This document shows positions 51,011-61,954 of a stretch of DNA of 64,000 nt, in pieces (within the stretch, counting starts at the first letter, position 1; each line of letters starts with the position of its first letter). This stretch comes from Ilex aquifolium (lineage: Eukaryota; Streptophyta; Magnoliopsida; Aquifoliales; Aquifoliaceae), in the NCBI GenBank assembly GCA_951799425.1, contig OX637391.1, positions 49,943,069-50,007,068 on the forward strand, read 5' to 3'. A program made the position numbers and the translations under genes. The notes below the pieces were generated by a model. It was not told where the DNA came from. It saw only the letters and a list, made by a program, of their open reading frames with translations, and ran no database searches.

Positions 51011-52592
51011 ATGGTGAACACTCATAAAAAAGGGAAGGGCCAGCAACGAGATGTCAATTTACCAGCTCGCTCCATATCAAGAACGAGGGACCACGTTGAA
51101 AGTGTCAACAAGGGACTTTCCCTTCACTCAAGGGAGTGAACCCGTCAAACTAGTGTGGGTATCGGGTCTGGAAAATCCGCCCCGTTAGCTCGTCAACTGG
51201 CTGAAGTGATCGAGGAAAAATTCGGAGATCAGTTTCGGCAGTTGGAAGAAGACAACGTGAACGTCCTTAATCGGCTCGAGGAATTTGCGCTCTCCGGCTG
51301 GGGATCTCGAGATTTACGGCAGTCTCGCGAACCCTCCGTTAGGGAGGTGGGACCCGAGGACTTGAGAAACCGTCTAAGTAGCAAGGCAGGAAGCTCCAAG
51401 GCTCCAAAGCGCCCGAGGGCCAAGGGGCAACTCTCGGAGGTTCCAGCCAAAAGGCCTAGGCCACTGGCTTGGAACGACCACCGTCGGGGACTGCCCAGGC
51501 GAGGGGGCGTGGAGGAGTCTGAGGAGGATTCAACCCTCTCCGTCCGACACCCTAGAGCAGAGGAACTGGCCGATCGATGCCGAGAAGGCGGAGGAAGGCG
51601 TCCCGAGCAAAAAGAAGACCTCAGGGTCCAATTGGATTCCACAAGGAGGGAAAGGGCCACACAAGAGGAAGTCACAGATGACGAAGTTATTCAGTCGCCC
51701 CTCATAAAGAGTATTGCATAAATGGAAGTGCCGCAGAAGTTCACGGTGCCAAGATTCAAGGTGTATGATGGGCGTTCCGATCCGGAAGCTCATCTCAGAC
51801 AGTACAAGCAGATGATGTCCCTCTACCATTCAGATCAGCGGCTGTTATGCCTGGTGTTCTCAATGAGCCTTGGAGACTCCGCCATGAAGTGGTTCGAAAC
51901 CCTTCCGCCTAGCAGCATAGGGTCGTGGAAGGAGCTAACCAGGCAATTCTCCGCCAGGTTCATCACAGGAAGTAAACGCCCCAAGGACGTTGGGTCTCTG
52001 CTGACCCTAAGGCGGAGGGAAGGTGAAACACTCCGCTAGTACGCGGCTCGATACTAGGAGGAAGTGAATGAAGTGGAGGGATGCTCCGAGGTTATGTCAG
52101 TTGCCTCCTTCAGACTTGGCCTCGCACGTGACATCGACCTCTACTAGTCTTCAACCAAGAAAACGCCGGTAGACATGGGAGAGCTGATGGCCCAGATCAA
52201 CAAGTATTCCCGGATAGAGGATGAAATGATGGAGGGGGAAGGGAAAGACTCTCGCCCCTAATATGAAGGAAAAGGAAAGGGAGGCAATCCCTTCCCAGAA
52301 GGGACTGGTGCCTCCGTCGGAAAGATCCTTCAAGGGGGTCCACACCCTATTCAAGGAGCCCATCTACAAGCTCCTCCACAAAATCAAGAGGGAATCTTTC
52401 TTCAAATGGCCGCCCAAAATGCAGGGTGATCCGTCCACCCGAAACCAGAAGGTAAAATGATCATACCATCAGGACTTTGGACACCTCACCGAAGATTGTA
52501 GGGTCTACAAGTCTTTCCTAGAGAAGCTTGTGCAAGAGGGACACTTGAAGGAATACATCGATGAAGCGGCGCCAATGGAGACCCGTGGCGCC
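51011..52592 (+). pseudogene. gypsy gag pseudogene, truncated by insertion
   Basis: The ATG at 51011 opens a frame that stays homologous through MEVPQKFTVPRFKVYDGRSD, then a retrotrans_gag core (SDPEAHLRQYK, AMKWFETLPPSSIGSW, QFSARFITGSKRP). A CCHC-like block (YHQDFGHLTEDC, 52461-52500) follows in another frame. In-frame stops occur at 51137, 51719, 52037, 52055, 52145, 52259 and 52427, with a frameshift near 52450. Gag would form the virus-like particle. Protease, reverse transcriptase and integrase are not in the window. The frame is cut off at 52592 by the minus-strand retrotransposon. Confidence 0.8.
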
Positions 52593-54459
52593 TGATTGGT
52601 TGGAAATGCGGTGTTGTTTCCTAACCTCTAAACATCACCCTCACCCTCAATGTGTGTATGTGGCTTATAGTGATGGGGGAGTGTCACTCTCCCTCCGGAT
52701 GATGCAAGAAGATAGGAAACAACAACAAAATGGATGTGAATGGAAATGTGATGAACAAAATAGATGGAATGAGATGCGGTGTGCACAAAAATGCTCCCCA
52801 ATCGAAAGGAGTCTTTTGTGGTCGTGTGTTTTACTTGGAAAATATTCCAAGGTCGTCTCCTCAGGGAAGGAAAGGGAGTTTTGTGAAAGTGATTTTGCAA
52901 AAGTGAAAAGAAAGTGTAAAATCTTGTATTTGTGTTTTGGTGAGTTTTGTTCAAAATGAAAATGCAAGAAAGCAAGTGTTGGCTAATCCAAAGGGTTCAT
53001 TCCAATGAGAATACCAAATCAACTCAAAGCCTTCCTCCGATTGAGCATGAATGAACGATTGATTCGGGGGAAGCTAGGGACGAGATTGGTGAGTATCTAA
53101 GCATAAACCGTGACTAGGCCTACGGAATATCAAAGGCTCACCAACTCATCCACTCTCAACCCCGTCAAACCGAACCATTTGACTCTAAAGGGAGGAATGA
53201 AGAAGAGTTGAAAATGGTATTCCCAAGAGGAATTTTCCCTTGGATTAACCAACTTAAATCCTAGCTACTCATATTAACAATGCAAGACAAGCATAAAGGA
53301 AATGGACATGGAAGGGAAATGGAGCATGGAACTTAACTTACAACAAGAAATCTAAAGCTATGAAGGAAAAATATGCAATACCCAATATAAAAGCTTGAAA
53401 TGAAGAAAACTTAAATAACAATGGTGAAATGAAGAACATGAAAGTAAACTTGCAATAAATTTGAAAGGAATGACATTAAAGACAATAAATGAAGCTTACA
53501 AGGTTCTTACATTAAACTACAAGTGAAAGAGTGGAAGAAAAATGCAAAAACGTCACTTTGAGCACTATTCATCATCTTCCCCCTTGGAGCTTTCTATATC
53601 TAATCCTAAGCTTAGGTAGCCAACCCTTTACAAATGAATGGAATGCTGAATATAATGGTGTGAGAGAGTTGCATTTTCGTCCATGAGGCTCCCCCCTAGC
53701 TGTGTGTACGAGCTCCCATCAAGAGAGGGCTGAATGGATGGCTTTGACAGGCTAGGAGATCATAGCCTGGGCAGCCCACTTCCCCCCATTCCTCCTTTAA
53801 TGCATTGGTCTTTAAAGTCTTCCACTTGAGTGTAGGAGGCCTGTAAATGTGTAAGGAAATGTTGGGATAGGCGTGGGAGAAGTGTAGGTGGGACCCCCAA
53901 GCCTCAAAGTTGAGTTACAGGCTGTTTTCGCGACCAGAAGGTCCGGAGTACCGGTACTAGGTACCGGTACCATTTGGTACCGGTACCGAGTACCGGTACT
54001 GTTTTTCTGCACTGGATCACCTTCGGTAGAATCGGCATAACTCTTGATCTAACCGTTGGATTGGGCTGAAATTTTGACACCAAACAGAAGACACCCATAT
54101 CTACAACTTTCATGTTTTTAACTTTTCCAAATTATGAGTAGATCATGGTCAAAATGGAGGAATTCCGAGGCAGTGCTTCCAATTGTTGCTGCAGCTGGTG
54201 CCCTTGTTCCCAAGCACCAATGCCTTCTTGATTTCTTCACTTTTAAGCCTCCAATTCTTCATGTATTGTGTCCATGCCTTCACCACACATCCATCAAGGT
54301 TTCAATGTCCTAAAATCAATCATTTAAGCTATAAAAGGTTGCAACATCAAAATATCAACATTATAGACAATTTTGGCTAACACTAAGTATTTAAATGCAA
54401 AAGTTGAGTTATAATGCATGTAATGAGCCCTTCAAATATGCAATATTATGCGCTCATCA
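52593..54459 (-). repeat. LTR copy A
   Basis: Read on the minus strand it begins TGATGAGCGCATAAT and ends CCAACCAATCA, about 1,867 bp (a start two bases earlier, TGTGATGAG, is possible). The left edge is fixed because copies A, B and C begin to agree at forward TGATTGG. The open frames over this LTR are unsupported and are treated as spurious. Confidence 0.85.
53947..54000. repeat. GGTACC/ACCGGT palindrome cluster in LTR A
   Basis: Palindromes AGTACCGGTACT, GGTACCGGTACC, GGTACCGGTACC and AGTACCGGTACT are arranged symmetrically around ATTT, so the 54-bp block can fold as one long hairpin as well as several short ones. The same block is present in LTR B at 59159-59212. Confidence 0.9.
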
Positions 54460-54470
54460 CACCCCCCAAC
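54460..54470 (-). promoter_or_regulatory. Polypurine tract, copy 1
   Basis: On the minus strand AAGTTGGGGGGTG directly precedes the LTR start TGATGAG. This is the expected plus-strand priming site of an LTR retrotransposon. The same tract lies at 59672-59682 for copy 2. Confidence 0.7.
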
Positions 54471-55304
54471 TTAAGCTTTGCTAGTCCCTAGCAAACAAAA
54501 TGTAAAAGCAAGCAAACAAAAATAAACCTATACTAATTCCGCAATTGCATTTAGCACATGCAACAAGCCTTTAAACCCATAGGTGATCCCTAGTGGACGA
54601 GTTTTGTCTCGTGAAGGTTTCCAGTGAAGGTACCTACAAACTTCTTGCTAATATCCAATATTTAAAGTATATTCCCCTATCTTAACTAGTGATGGGATTT
54701 CAATAAAACAACTATGTTCAAAACATCCTAACTAAAAACACATGCAACACATTATAGCTTTAAATGCTATTCTAGAGTATCCACATACACATTTCCTTTC
54801 AAAACTCGTGTGTGTGTGAAATGAACATGTAATTTAAACATTTACACAATGGAGTTCACATTCACGTGGCTATCCAAATTAAGCTTTGATGCAAAAACTC
54901 ACCAAGGGTTTCTCTCAAAAATGAATAACTCAATGATTATCCTAGCATGCACTCCATGTGTATATGTGAGATAGAATCTTATTCACAAACCAAAATGCTC
55001 ACATATAATCCAAAAATGAAGCACATGTATACAAATGAAACAACCTTGGCATAATCTCATGAAAGGAATGCTAGGGCATTAGATAGTAAAATTAACTTCT
55101 CTTTTTCTTTAAAAGTATGCATCCCCCATGCTTCTCTAGATCTTTTAGGACTTTCGTGGGTTGTAATGAGGCCTTGGGGTGATGTTGTGGTAAGGGAAAC
55201 GAAGGATATAGGATAACAAAGAGGGTCGTTCCGGGTGAATGACCTTAATCTTAGAAAAACACTTCCCTTTTATGGGATTTTGATTTTCACACCATCACCA
55301 CACC

Positions 55305-55405
55305 CTTTGTTTCTTTTTTTTTTCTTTTCCTTTACATTTTTCCCTTTTCTTTTTCTCATTCTTTTTCTCCTTTTTCACTCCCTTTCTCTCCTTTTCTTGG
55401 ATTTT
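55305..55405 (-). repeat. Long purine tract on the element's coding strand
   Basis: About 100 bp is almost exclusively C/T on the plus strand, therefore A/G on the retrotransposon's sense strand. It lies in the non-coding part of the internal region and is duplicated at 60517-60617. Confidence 0.7.
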
Positions 55406-56372
55406 CATTCTTTTTCCATTGAACTCTTTTGAGTTTCAACATCCTTCATCCCTTTTGTTTGATTTTTCACACCATCATTCCTTTTCTTTTATCATCACCC
55501 AACTTAGCACTAGGAACAACCAAGGTAAGGTAGATATTTATCATTTTCATTGGCTTGGTTACATGTGTGGCATAGAAACGAATTCAATTAAGGCTCAATC
55601 ACGGCACTAGGGATAATATTTTCACAAGAAAAAGGCAAAGGCTCAAAGCATTTCAAATATGGCCTAAGATCATCTCTAGATAAGCATAGGAGGAGCATTT
55701 TGCGTTTCAAGACAAAGTCAATCAACTACCCAAAAACACCTAACCAAAACAAACATAATGAGATTATTGAACAAATTTAGAATTTGAAAAATTGTTCCTT
55801 GAGTAAATGTAAGTTCCCTCCAAACAAGGATTGACATTAAAGCTCACATGGTTTCTTACTCATCTCCACTATTCATGTCAAGCACTCAAATGTGAACTCA
55901 ATCCGTAAATTGTCCAAATTACACATTCAAGGTGCACAATGGTTGAGTTTGAAAGACAACACATATGTGATACTCAAGCATAGGATAAACTTCTATAATG
56001 TGCTCATGTATTCAAAGTTCAAAATGAAGATCAAGCAATTCACAAATCCCATAACAATTAGGATAAAGGAATATAGTTCAATATTGACTATTTTTCACAA
56101 AAATTGTCCAAAATTTTTCAAAATTTTCACATTTCCAACTTTTTCTATACACAAAGTGGTGGAACATGTGAATGGTGCACCTCACCCCCCAACTTAAACT
56201 ATGCATTGTCCTCAATGCACAAGGAATCATGCAATGAAAACAATGAAGGTAAAATGGGAAATGAGATACCCCCTTTTTTTTTTTTATATATATAAACATA
56301 AAAGAGAAAATGAAACACACAAAGCTCATTTACACCCCCCAGCATTGCAGAGATTGGGTCTGTCAGGCAAAC

Positions 56373-56536
56373 AGTACGGGTACTGGGTACCGGTACCATT
56401 TGGTACCGGTACCGGTACTGCGATTCCAGTAGACTTTTGGTACCGGTACCGAGTACCGGTACTGCGATTCCAGTAGACTTTTAGTACCAGTACTGGGTAC
56501 CGGTACCATTTGGTACCGGTACCGAGTACCGGTACT
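56373..56536. repeat. GGTACC/ACCGGT palindrome array, internal copy 1
   Basis: Palindromes GGTACCGGTACC and AGTACCGGTACT are separated by a GCGATTCCAGTAGACTTTT spacer. The spacer occurs twice here and three times in the second internal region, revealing a 44-bp tandem unit. Confidence 0.9.
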
Positions 56537-56697
56537 GTTCTGCTTTGTCTGCTTCCTGATTCTTAAACAAGCTTTATGTTAAAAACTAAACTACAATGTC
56601 ACTCACCATTATACTATAATGACATGAAAAATAAAAATATAACAATAAAAGAGATATAACTACTATGTACATGGAAACAAAACAACAAGGGCTCATG

Positions 56698-57669
56698 TCA
56701 ATCCGGCTTCAATTCGGATATGACCCTACGCCCATGGATTTTTTTGATTTTAAAATTTTTTTGTTGCATCAATGCCCTTCTTAAACCATCTATCCAAACA
56801 TATAAAGGATGTTGATTAAAAATTCTCAACCAAATAGATGTGTAGGCAAGTTTATGCAATTCAAACAATGGAGTATACAATTTTTCTTTCAAAGTTTCTT
56901 CACTTAACTCCATTGCAATGCCCTCCCCAAGTTGAGAAATGTGAATCTCAACACCACTCTTAGATGGAGAAAAGACCTTGGGCTCATTAGCCTCATGTGA
57001 GATAATCACTTCATCAAACTTTTCACAATCAAGAGTGGTGGGAGATTCAACCTCAATATGTATTTCAATGGGGTGATCATCCTCAATACATTGACTATGC
57101 TCAAGGTGTAATTCTTCATCCATAGCAATTATAGCATTAGTCAATGTATTAAGTTGATCACTAATTACAGAAAGTTGTTGGGTCATTTGGGCATTGCATT
57201 CCATTTGGGATTGAATAAACTCGTACAACGTATTTTCCAATTCTTGTTCGGTTGAGTCCCTATATGTTGGATAGTGGCAAAAATCATTAGGTGGTGTGAA
57301 ATTGGATGAAAAATCATGAGGTTCATTCTCCCAACCATAACTCGAGTAACTCGGTGTAGCATAATGGTTGGGGTAAAAGTTTTCGCATGCAAAGTCTTGA
57401 ACCGGATAATTTATTGGGCATTCACTATTGAGGTGTCCATTCTCACCACAAATCTCGCAAACATATTCAAAATAAGAGGCATTTATTGGGCACTCACTAG
57501 TGATGTGTCCATACTCACCACAAATCTTGCATACGTTTTCAAAATAAGAGGCCATTCTTGGGCACTCACTAGAAATATGCCCATACTCATCACAAATCTT
57601 ACACATATTTTGAAAATTTTGGGCATTATATACATTTTTATAAAAATTATAAGACATAATACAAAACAC
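56698..57669 (-). CDS. Retrotransposon ORF with three CCHC zinc knuckles, copy 1
   Basis: This is an intact 323-residue ORF, the only sizeable one in the internal region. Three zinc knuckles of the form C-x2-C-x4-H-x4-C sit at residues 23-36, 47-60 and 71-84 with an exact 24-residue period (CKICDEYGHISSEC is the first). They imply nucleic-acid binding, as in retroviral nucleocapsid. Residues about 140-180 look helical (SDQLNTLTNAIIAMDEEL). The middle is acidic, and the C-terminus is basic (KNFKIKKIHGRRVISELKPD). No capsid (retrotrans_gag) core, protease or polymerase motif was seen, so it differs from a normal gag. It starts about 116 bp downstream of the primer site. The start at 57669 is the first ATG of the open frame, and MSYNFYKN five residues on is an alternative. 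Copy 2 encodes an identical protein. Confidence 0.8.
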   Translation of the reverse strand: MFCIMSYNFYKNVYNAQNFQNMCKICDEYGHISSECPRMASYFENVCKICGEYGHITSECPINASYFEYVCEICGENGHLNSECPINYPVQDFACENFYPNHYATPSYSSYGWENEPHDFSSNFTPPNDFCHYPTYRDSTEQELENTLYEFIQSQMECNAQMTQQLSVISDQLNTLTNAIIAMDEELHLEHSQCIEDDHPIEIHIEVESPTTLDCEKFDEVIISHEANEPKVFSPSKSGVEIHISQLGEGIAMELSEETLKEKLYTPLFELHKLAYTSIWLRIFNQHPLYVWIDGLRRALMQQKNFKIKKIHGRRVISELKPD

Positions 57670-57784
57670 AAACTAAAACAAAAATATTTACAAGTTAGAC
57701 GACATACCTTGGCCCGTGATGAAAATCACAAGACTTACCTTATGCCGTCCCAAAATCACCTCTTTGAACTCAACGTTTTACCTT

Positions 57785-57801
57785 CCCCGGCAACGGCGCC
57801 A
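57785..57801 (-). promoter_or_regulatory. Primer-binding site, copy 1
   Basis: On the minus strand TGGCGCCGTTGCCGGGG begins three bases after the LTR end (...CCAATCA). This shows the element's orientation and that LTR B serves as the 5' LTR of internal copy 1. The same site lies at 63042-63058. Confidence 0.85.
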
Positions 57802-57804
57802 AAA

Positions 57805-59671
57805 TGATTGGTTGGAAATGCGGTGTTGTTTCCTAACCTCTAAACATCACCCTCACCCTCAATGTGTGTATGTGGCTTATAGTGATGGGGGAGTGTCACT
57901 CTCCCTCCGGATGATGCAAGAAGATAGGAAACAACAACAAAATGGATGTGAATGGAAATGTGATGAACAAAATAGATGGAATGAGATGCGGTGTGCACAA
58001 AAATGCTCCCCAATCGAAAGGAGTCTTTTGTGGTCGTGTGTTTTACTTGGAAAATATTCCAAGGTCGTCTCCTCAGGGAAGGAAAGGGAGTTTTGTGAAA
58101 GTGATTTTGCAAAAGTGAAAAGAAAGTGTAAAATCTTGTATTTGTGTTTTGGTGAGTTTTGTTCAAAATGAAAATGCAAGAAAGCAAGTGTTGGCTAATC
58201 CAAAGGGTTCATTCCAATGAGAATACCAAATCAACTCAAAGCCTTCCTCCGATTGAGCATGAATGAACGATTGATTCGGGGGAAGCTAGGGACGAGATTG
58301 GTGAGTATCTAAGCATAAACCGTGACTAGGCCTACGGAATATCAAAGGCTCACCAACTCATCCACTCTCAACCCCGTCAAACCGAACCATTTGACTCTAA
58401 AGGGAGGAATGAAGAAGAGTTGAAAATGGTATTCCCAAGAGGAATTTTCCCTTGGATTAACCAACTTAAATCCTAGCTACTCATATTAACAATGCAAGAC
58501 AAGCATAAAGGAAATGGACATGGAAGGGAAATGGAGCATGGAACTTAACTTACAACAAGAAATCTAAAGCTATGAAGGAAAAATATGCAATACCCAATAT
58601 AAAAGCTTGAAATGAAGAAAACTTAAATAACAATGGTGAAATGAAGAACATGAAAGTAAACTTGCAATAAATTTGAAAGGAATGACATTAAAGACAATAA
58701 ATGAAGCTTACAAGGTTCTTACATTAAACTACAAGTGAAAGAGTGGAAGAAAAATGCAAAAATGTCACTTTGAGCACTATTCATCATCTTCCCCCTTGGA
58801 GCTTTCTATATCTAATCCTAAGCTTAGGTAGCCAACCCTTTACAAATGAATGGAATGCTGAATATAATGGTGTGAGAGAGTTGCATTTTCGTCCATGAGG
58901 CTCCCCCCTAGCTGTGTGTACGAGCTCCCATCAAGAGAGGGCTGAATGGATGGCTTTGACAGGCTAGGAGATCATAGCCTGGGCAGCCCACTTCCCCCCA
59001 TTCCTCCTTTAATGCATTGGTCTTTAAAGTCTTCCACTTGAGTGTAGGAGGCCTGTAAATGTGTAAGGAAATGTTGGGATAGGCGTGGGAGAAGTGTAGG
59101 TGGGACCCCCAAGCCTCAAAGTTGAGTTACAGGCTGTTTTCGCGACCAGAAGGTCCGGAGTACCGGTACTAGGTACCGGTACCATTTGGTACCGGTACCG
59201 AGTACCGGTACTGTTTTTCTGCACTGGACCACCTTCGGTAGAATCTGCATAACTCTTTATCTAACCGTTGGATTGGGCTGAAATTTTTACACCAAACAGA
59301 AGACACCCATATCTACAACTTTCATGTTTTTAACTTTTCCAAATTATGAGTAGATCATGGTCAAAATGGAGGAATTCCGAGGCAGTGCTTCCAATTGTTG
59401 CTGCAGCTGGTGCCCTTGTTCCCAAGCACCAATGCCTTCTTGATTTCTTCACTTTTAAGCCTCCAATTCTTCATGTATTGTGTCCATGCCTTCACCACAC
59501 ATCCATCAAGGTTTCAATGTCCTAAAATCAATCATTTAAGCTATAAAAGGTTGCAACATCAAAATATCAACATTATAGACAATTTTGGCTAACACTAAGT
59601 ATTTAAATGCAAAAGTTGAGTTATAATGCATGTAATGAGCCCTTCAAATATGCAATATTATGCGCTCATCA
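57805..59671 (-). repeat. LTR copy B (shared middle LTR)
   Basis: It is nearly identical to LTR A. By eye I noted five substitutions, around 53561/58773, 54018/59230, and three between 54025/59237 and 54075/59287. It acts as 3' LTR for internal copy 2 and 5' LTR for internal copy 1, as expected when unequal recombination builds an LTR-internal tandem. Confidence 0.88.
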
Positions 59672-61585
59672 CACCCCCCAACTTAAGCTTTGCTAGTCCC
59701 TAGCAAACAAAATGTAAAAGCAAGCAAACAAAAATAAACCTATACTAATTCCGCAATTGCATTTAGCACATGCAACAAGCCTTTAAACCCATAGGTGATC
59801 CCTAGTGGACGAGTTTTGTCTCGTGAAGGTTTCCAGTGAAGGTACCTACAAACTTCTTGCTAATATCCAATATTTAAAGTATATTCCCCTATCTTAACTA
59901 GTGATGGGATTTCAATAAAACAACTATGTTCAAAACATCCTAACTAAAAACACATGCAACACATTATAGCTTTAAATGCTATTCTAGAGTATCCACATAC
60001 ACATTTCCTTTCAAAACTCGTGTGTGTGTGAAATGAACATGTAATTTAAACATTTACACAATGGAGTTCACATTCACGTGGCTATCCAAATTAAGCTTTG
60101 ATGCAAAAACTCACCAAGGGTTTCTCTCAAAAATGAATAACTCAATGATTATCCTAGCATGCACTCCATGTGTATATGTGAGATAGAATCTTATTCACAA
60201 ACCAAAATGCTCACATATAATCCAAAAATGAAGCACATGTATACAAATGAAACAACCTTGGCATAATCTCATGAAAGGAATGCTAGGGCATTAGATAGTA
60301 AAATTAACTTCTCTTTTTCTTTAAAAGTATGCATCCCCCATGCTTCTCTAGATCTTTTAGGACTTTCATGGGTTGTAATGAGGCCTTGGGGTGATGTTGT
60401 GGTAAGGGAAACGAAGGATATAGGATAACAAAGAGGGTCGTTCCGGGTGAATGACCTTAATCTTAGAAAAACACTTCCCTTTTATGGGATTTTGATTTTC
60501 ACACCATCACCACACCCTTTGTTTCTTTTTTTTTTCTTTTCCTTTACATTTTTCCCTTTTCTTTTTCTCATTCTTTTTCTCCTTTTTCACTCCCTTTCTC
60601 TCCTTTTCTTGGATTTTCATTCTTTTTCCATTGAACTCTTTTGAGTTTCAACATCCTTCATCCCTTTTGTTTGATTTTTCACACCATCATTCCTTTTCTT
60701 TTATCATCACCCAACTTAGCACTAGGAACAACCAAGGTAAGGTAGATATTTATCATTTTCATTGGCTTGGTTACATGTGTGGCATAGAAACGAATTCAAT
60801 TAAGGCTCAATCACGGCACTAGGGATAATATTTTCACAAGAAAAAGGCAAAGGCTCAAAGCATTTCAAATATGGCCTAAGATCATCTCTAGATAAGCATA
60901 GGAGGAGCATTTTGCGTTTCAAGACAAAGTCAATCAACTACCCAAAAACACCTAACCAAAACAAACATAATGAGATTATTGAACAAATTTAGAATTTGAA
61001 AAATTGTTCCTTGAGTAAATGTAAGTTCCCTCCAAACAAGGATTGGCATTAAAGCTCACATGGTTTCTTACTCATCTCCACTATTCATGTCAAGCACTCA
61101 AATGTGAACTCAATCCGTAAATTGTCCAAATTACACATTCAAGGTGCACAATGGTTGAGTTTGAAAGACAACACATATGTGATACTCAAGCATAGGATAA
61201 ACTTCTATAATGTGCTCATGTATTCAAAGTTCAAAATGAAGATCAAGCAATTCACAAATCCCATAACAATTAGGATAAAGGAATATAGTTCAATATTGAC
61301 TATTTTTCACAAAAATTGTCCAAAATTTTTCAAAATTTTCACATTTCCAACTTTTTCTATACACAAAGTGGTGGAACATGTGAATGGTGCACCTCACCCC
61401 CCAACTTAAACTATGCATTGTCCTCAATGCACAAGGAATCATGCAATGAAAACAATGAAGGTAAAATGGGAAATGAGATACCCCCTTTTTTTTTTTTTAT
61501 ATATATAAACATAAAAGAGAAAATGAAACACACAAAGCTCATTTACACCCCCCAGCATTGCAGAGATTGGGTCTGTCAGGCAAAC

Positions 61586-61793
61586 AGTACGGGTACTGGG
61601 TACCGGTACCATTTGGTACCGGTACCGGTACTGCGATTCCAGTAGACTTTTGGTACCGGTACCGAGTACCGGTACTGCGATTCCAGTAGACTTTTGGTAC
61701 CGGTACCGAGTACCGGTACTGCGATTCCAGTAGACTTTTAGTACCAGTACTGGGTACCGGTACCATTTGGTACCGGTACCGAGTACCGGTACT
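61586..61793. repeat. GGTACC/ACCGGT palindrome array, internal copy 2
   Basis: Same array as 56373-56536 with one more 44-bp unit (GATTCCAGTAGACTTTT spacer plus two palindromes). Confidence 0.9.
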
Positions 61794-61954
61794 GTTCTGC
61801 TTTGTCTGCTTCCTGATTCTTAAACAAGCTTTATGTTAAAAACTAAACTACAATGTCACTCACCATTATACTATAATGACATGAAAAATAAAAATATAAC
61901 AATAAAAGAGATATAACTACTATGTACATGGAAACAAAACAACAAGGGCTCATG

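Noticed and set aside
51229-51675. Minus-strand 148-residue Ser-rich frame
   Set aside because: Antisense shadow of the gypsy gag region.
52561-52959. 132-residue plus frame and 115/100-residue minus frames at LTR edges (repeated at 57716 and 62973)
   Set aside because: They lie in LTR sequence, span the junction with unrelated flanks, and are conserved only because the LTRs are recent copies.
56373-56536. Resemblance to a CRISPR-like repeat-spacer array
   Set aside because: The spacers are identical to each other, repeats are simple palindromes, and the setting is a plant retrotransposon.
57316-57807. 163-residue plus-strand frame (repeated at 62573)
   Set aside because: Antisense of the zinc-knuckle ORF, whose CCHC pattern shows the true frame.
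61539-61766. Frames encoding repeated VPVPSTGT / RYRYQ peptides
   Set aside because: Translations of the GGTACC/ACCGGT palindrome array with no start context. Treated as repeat DNA, not as a gene.
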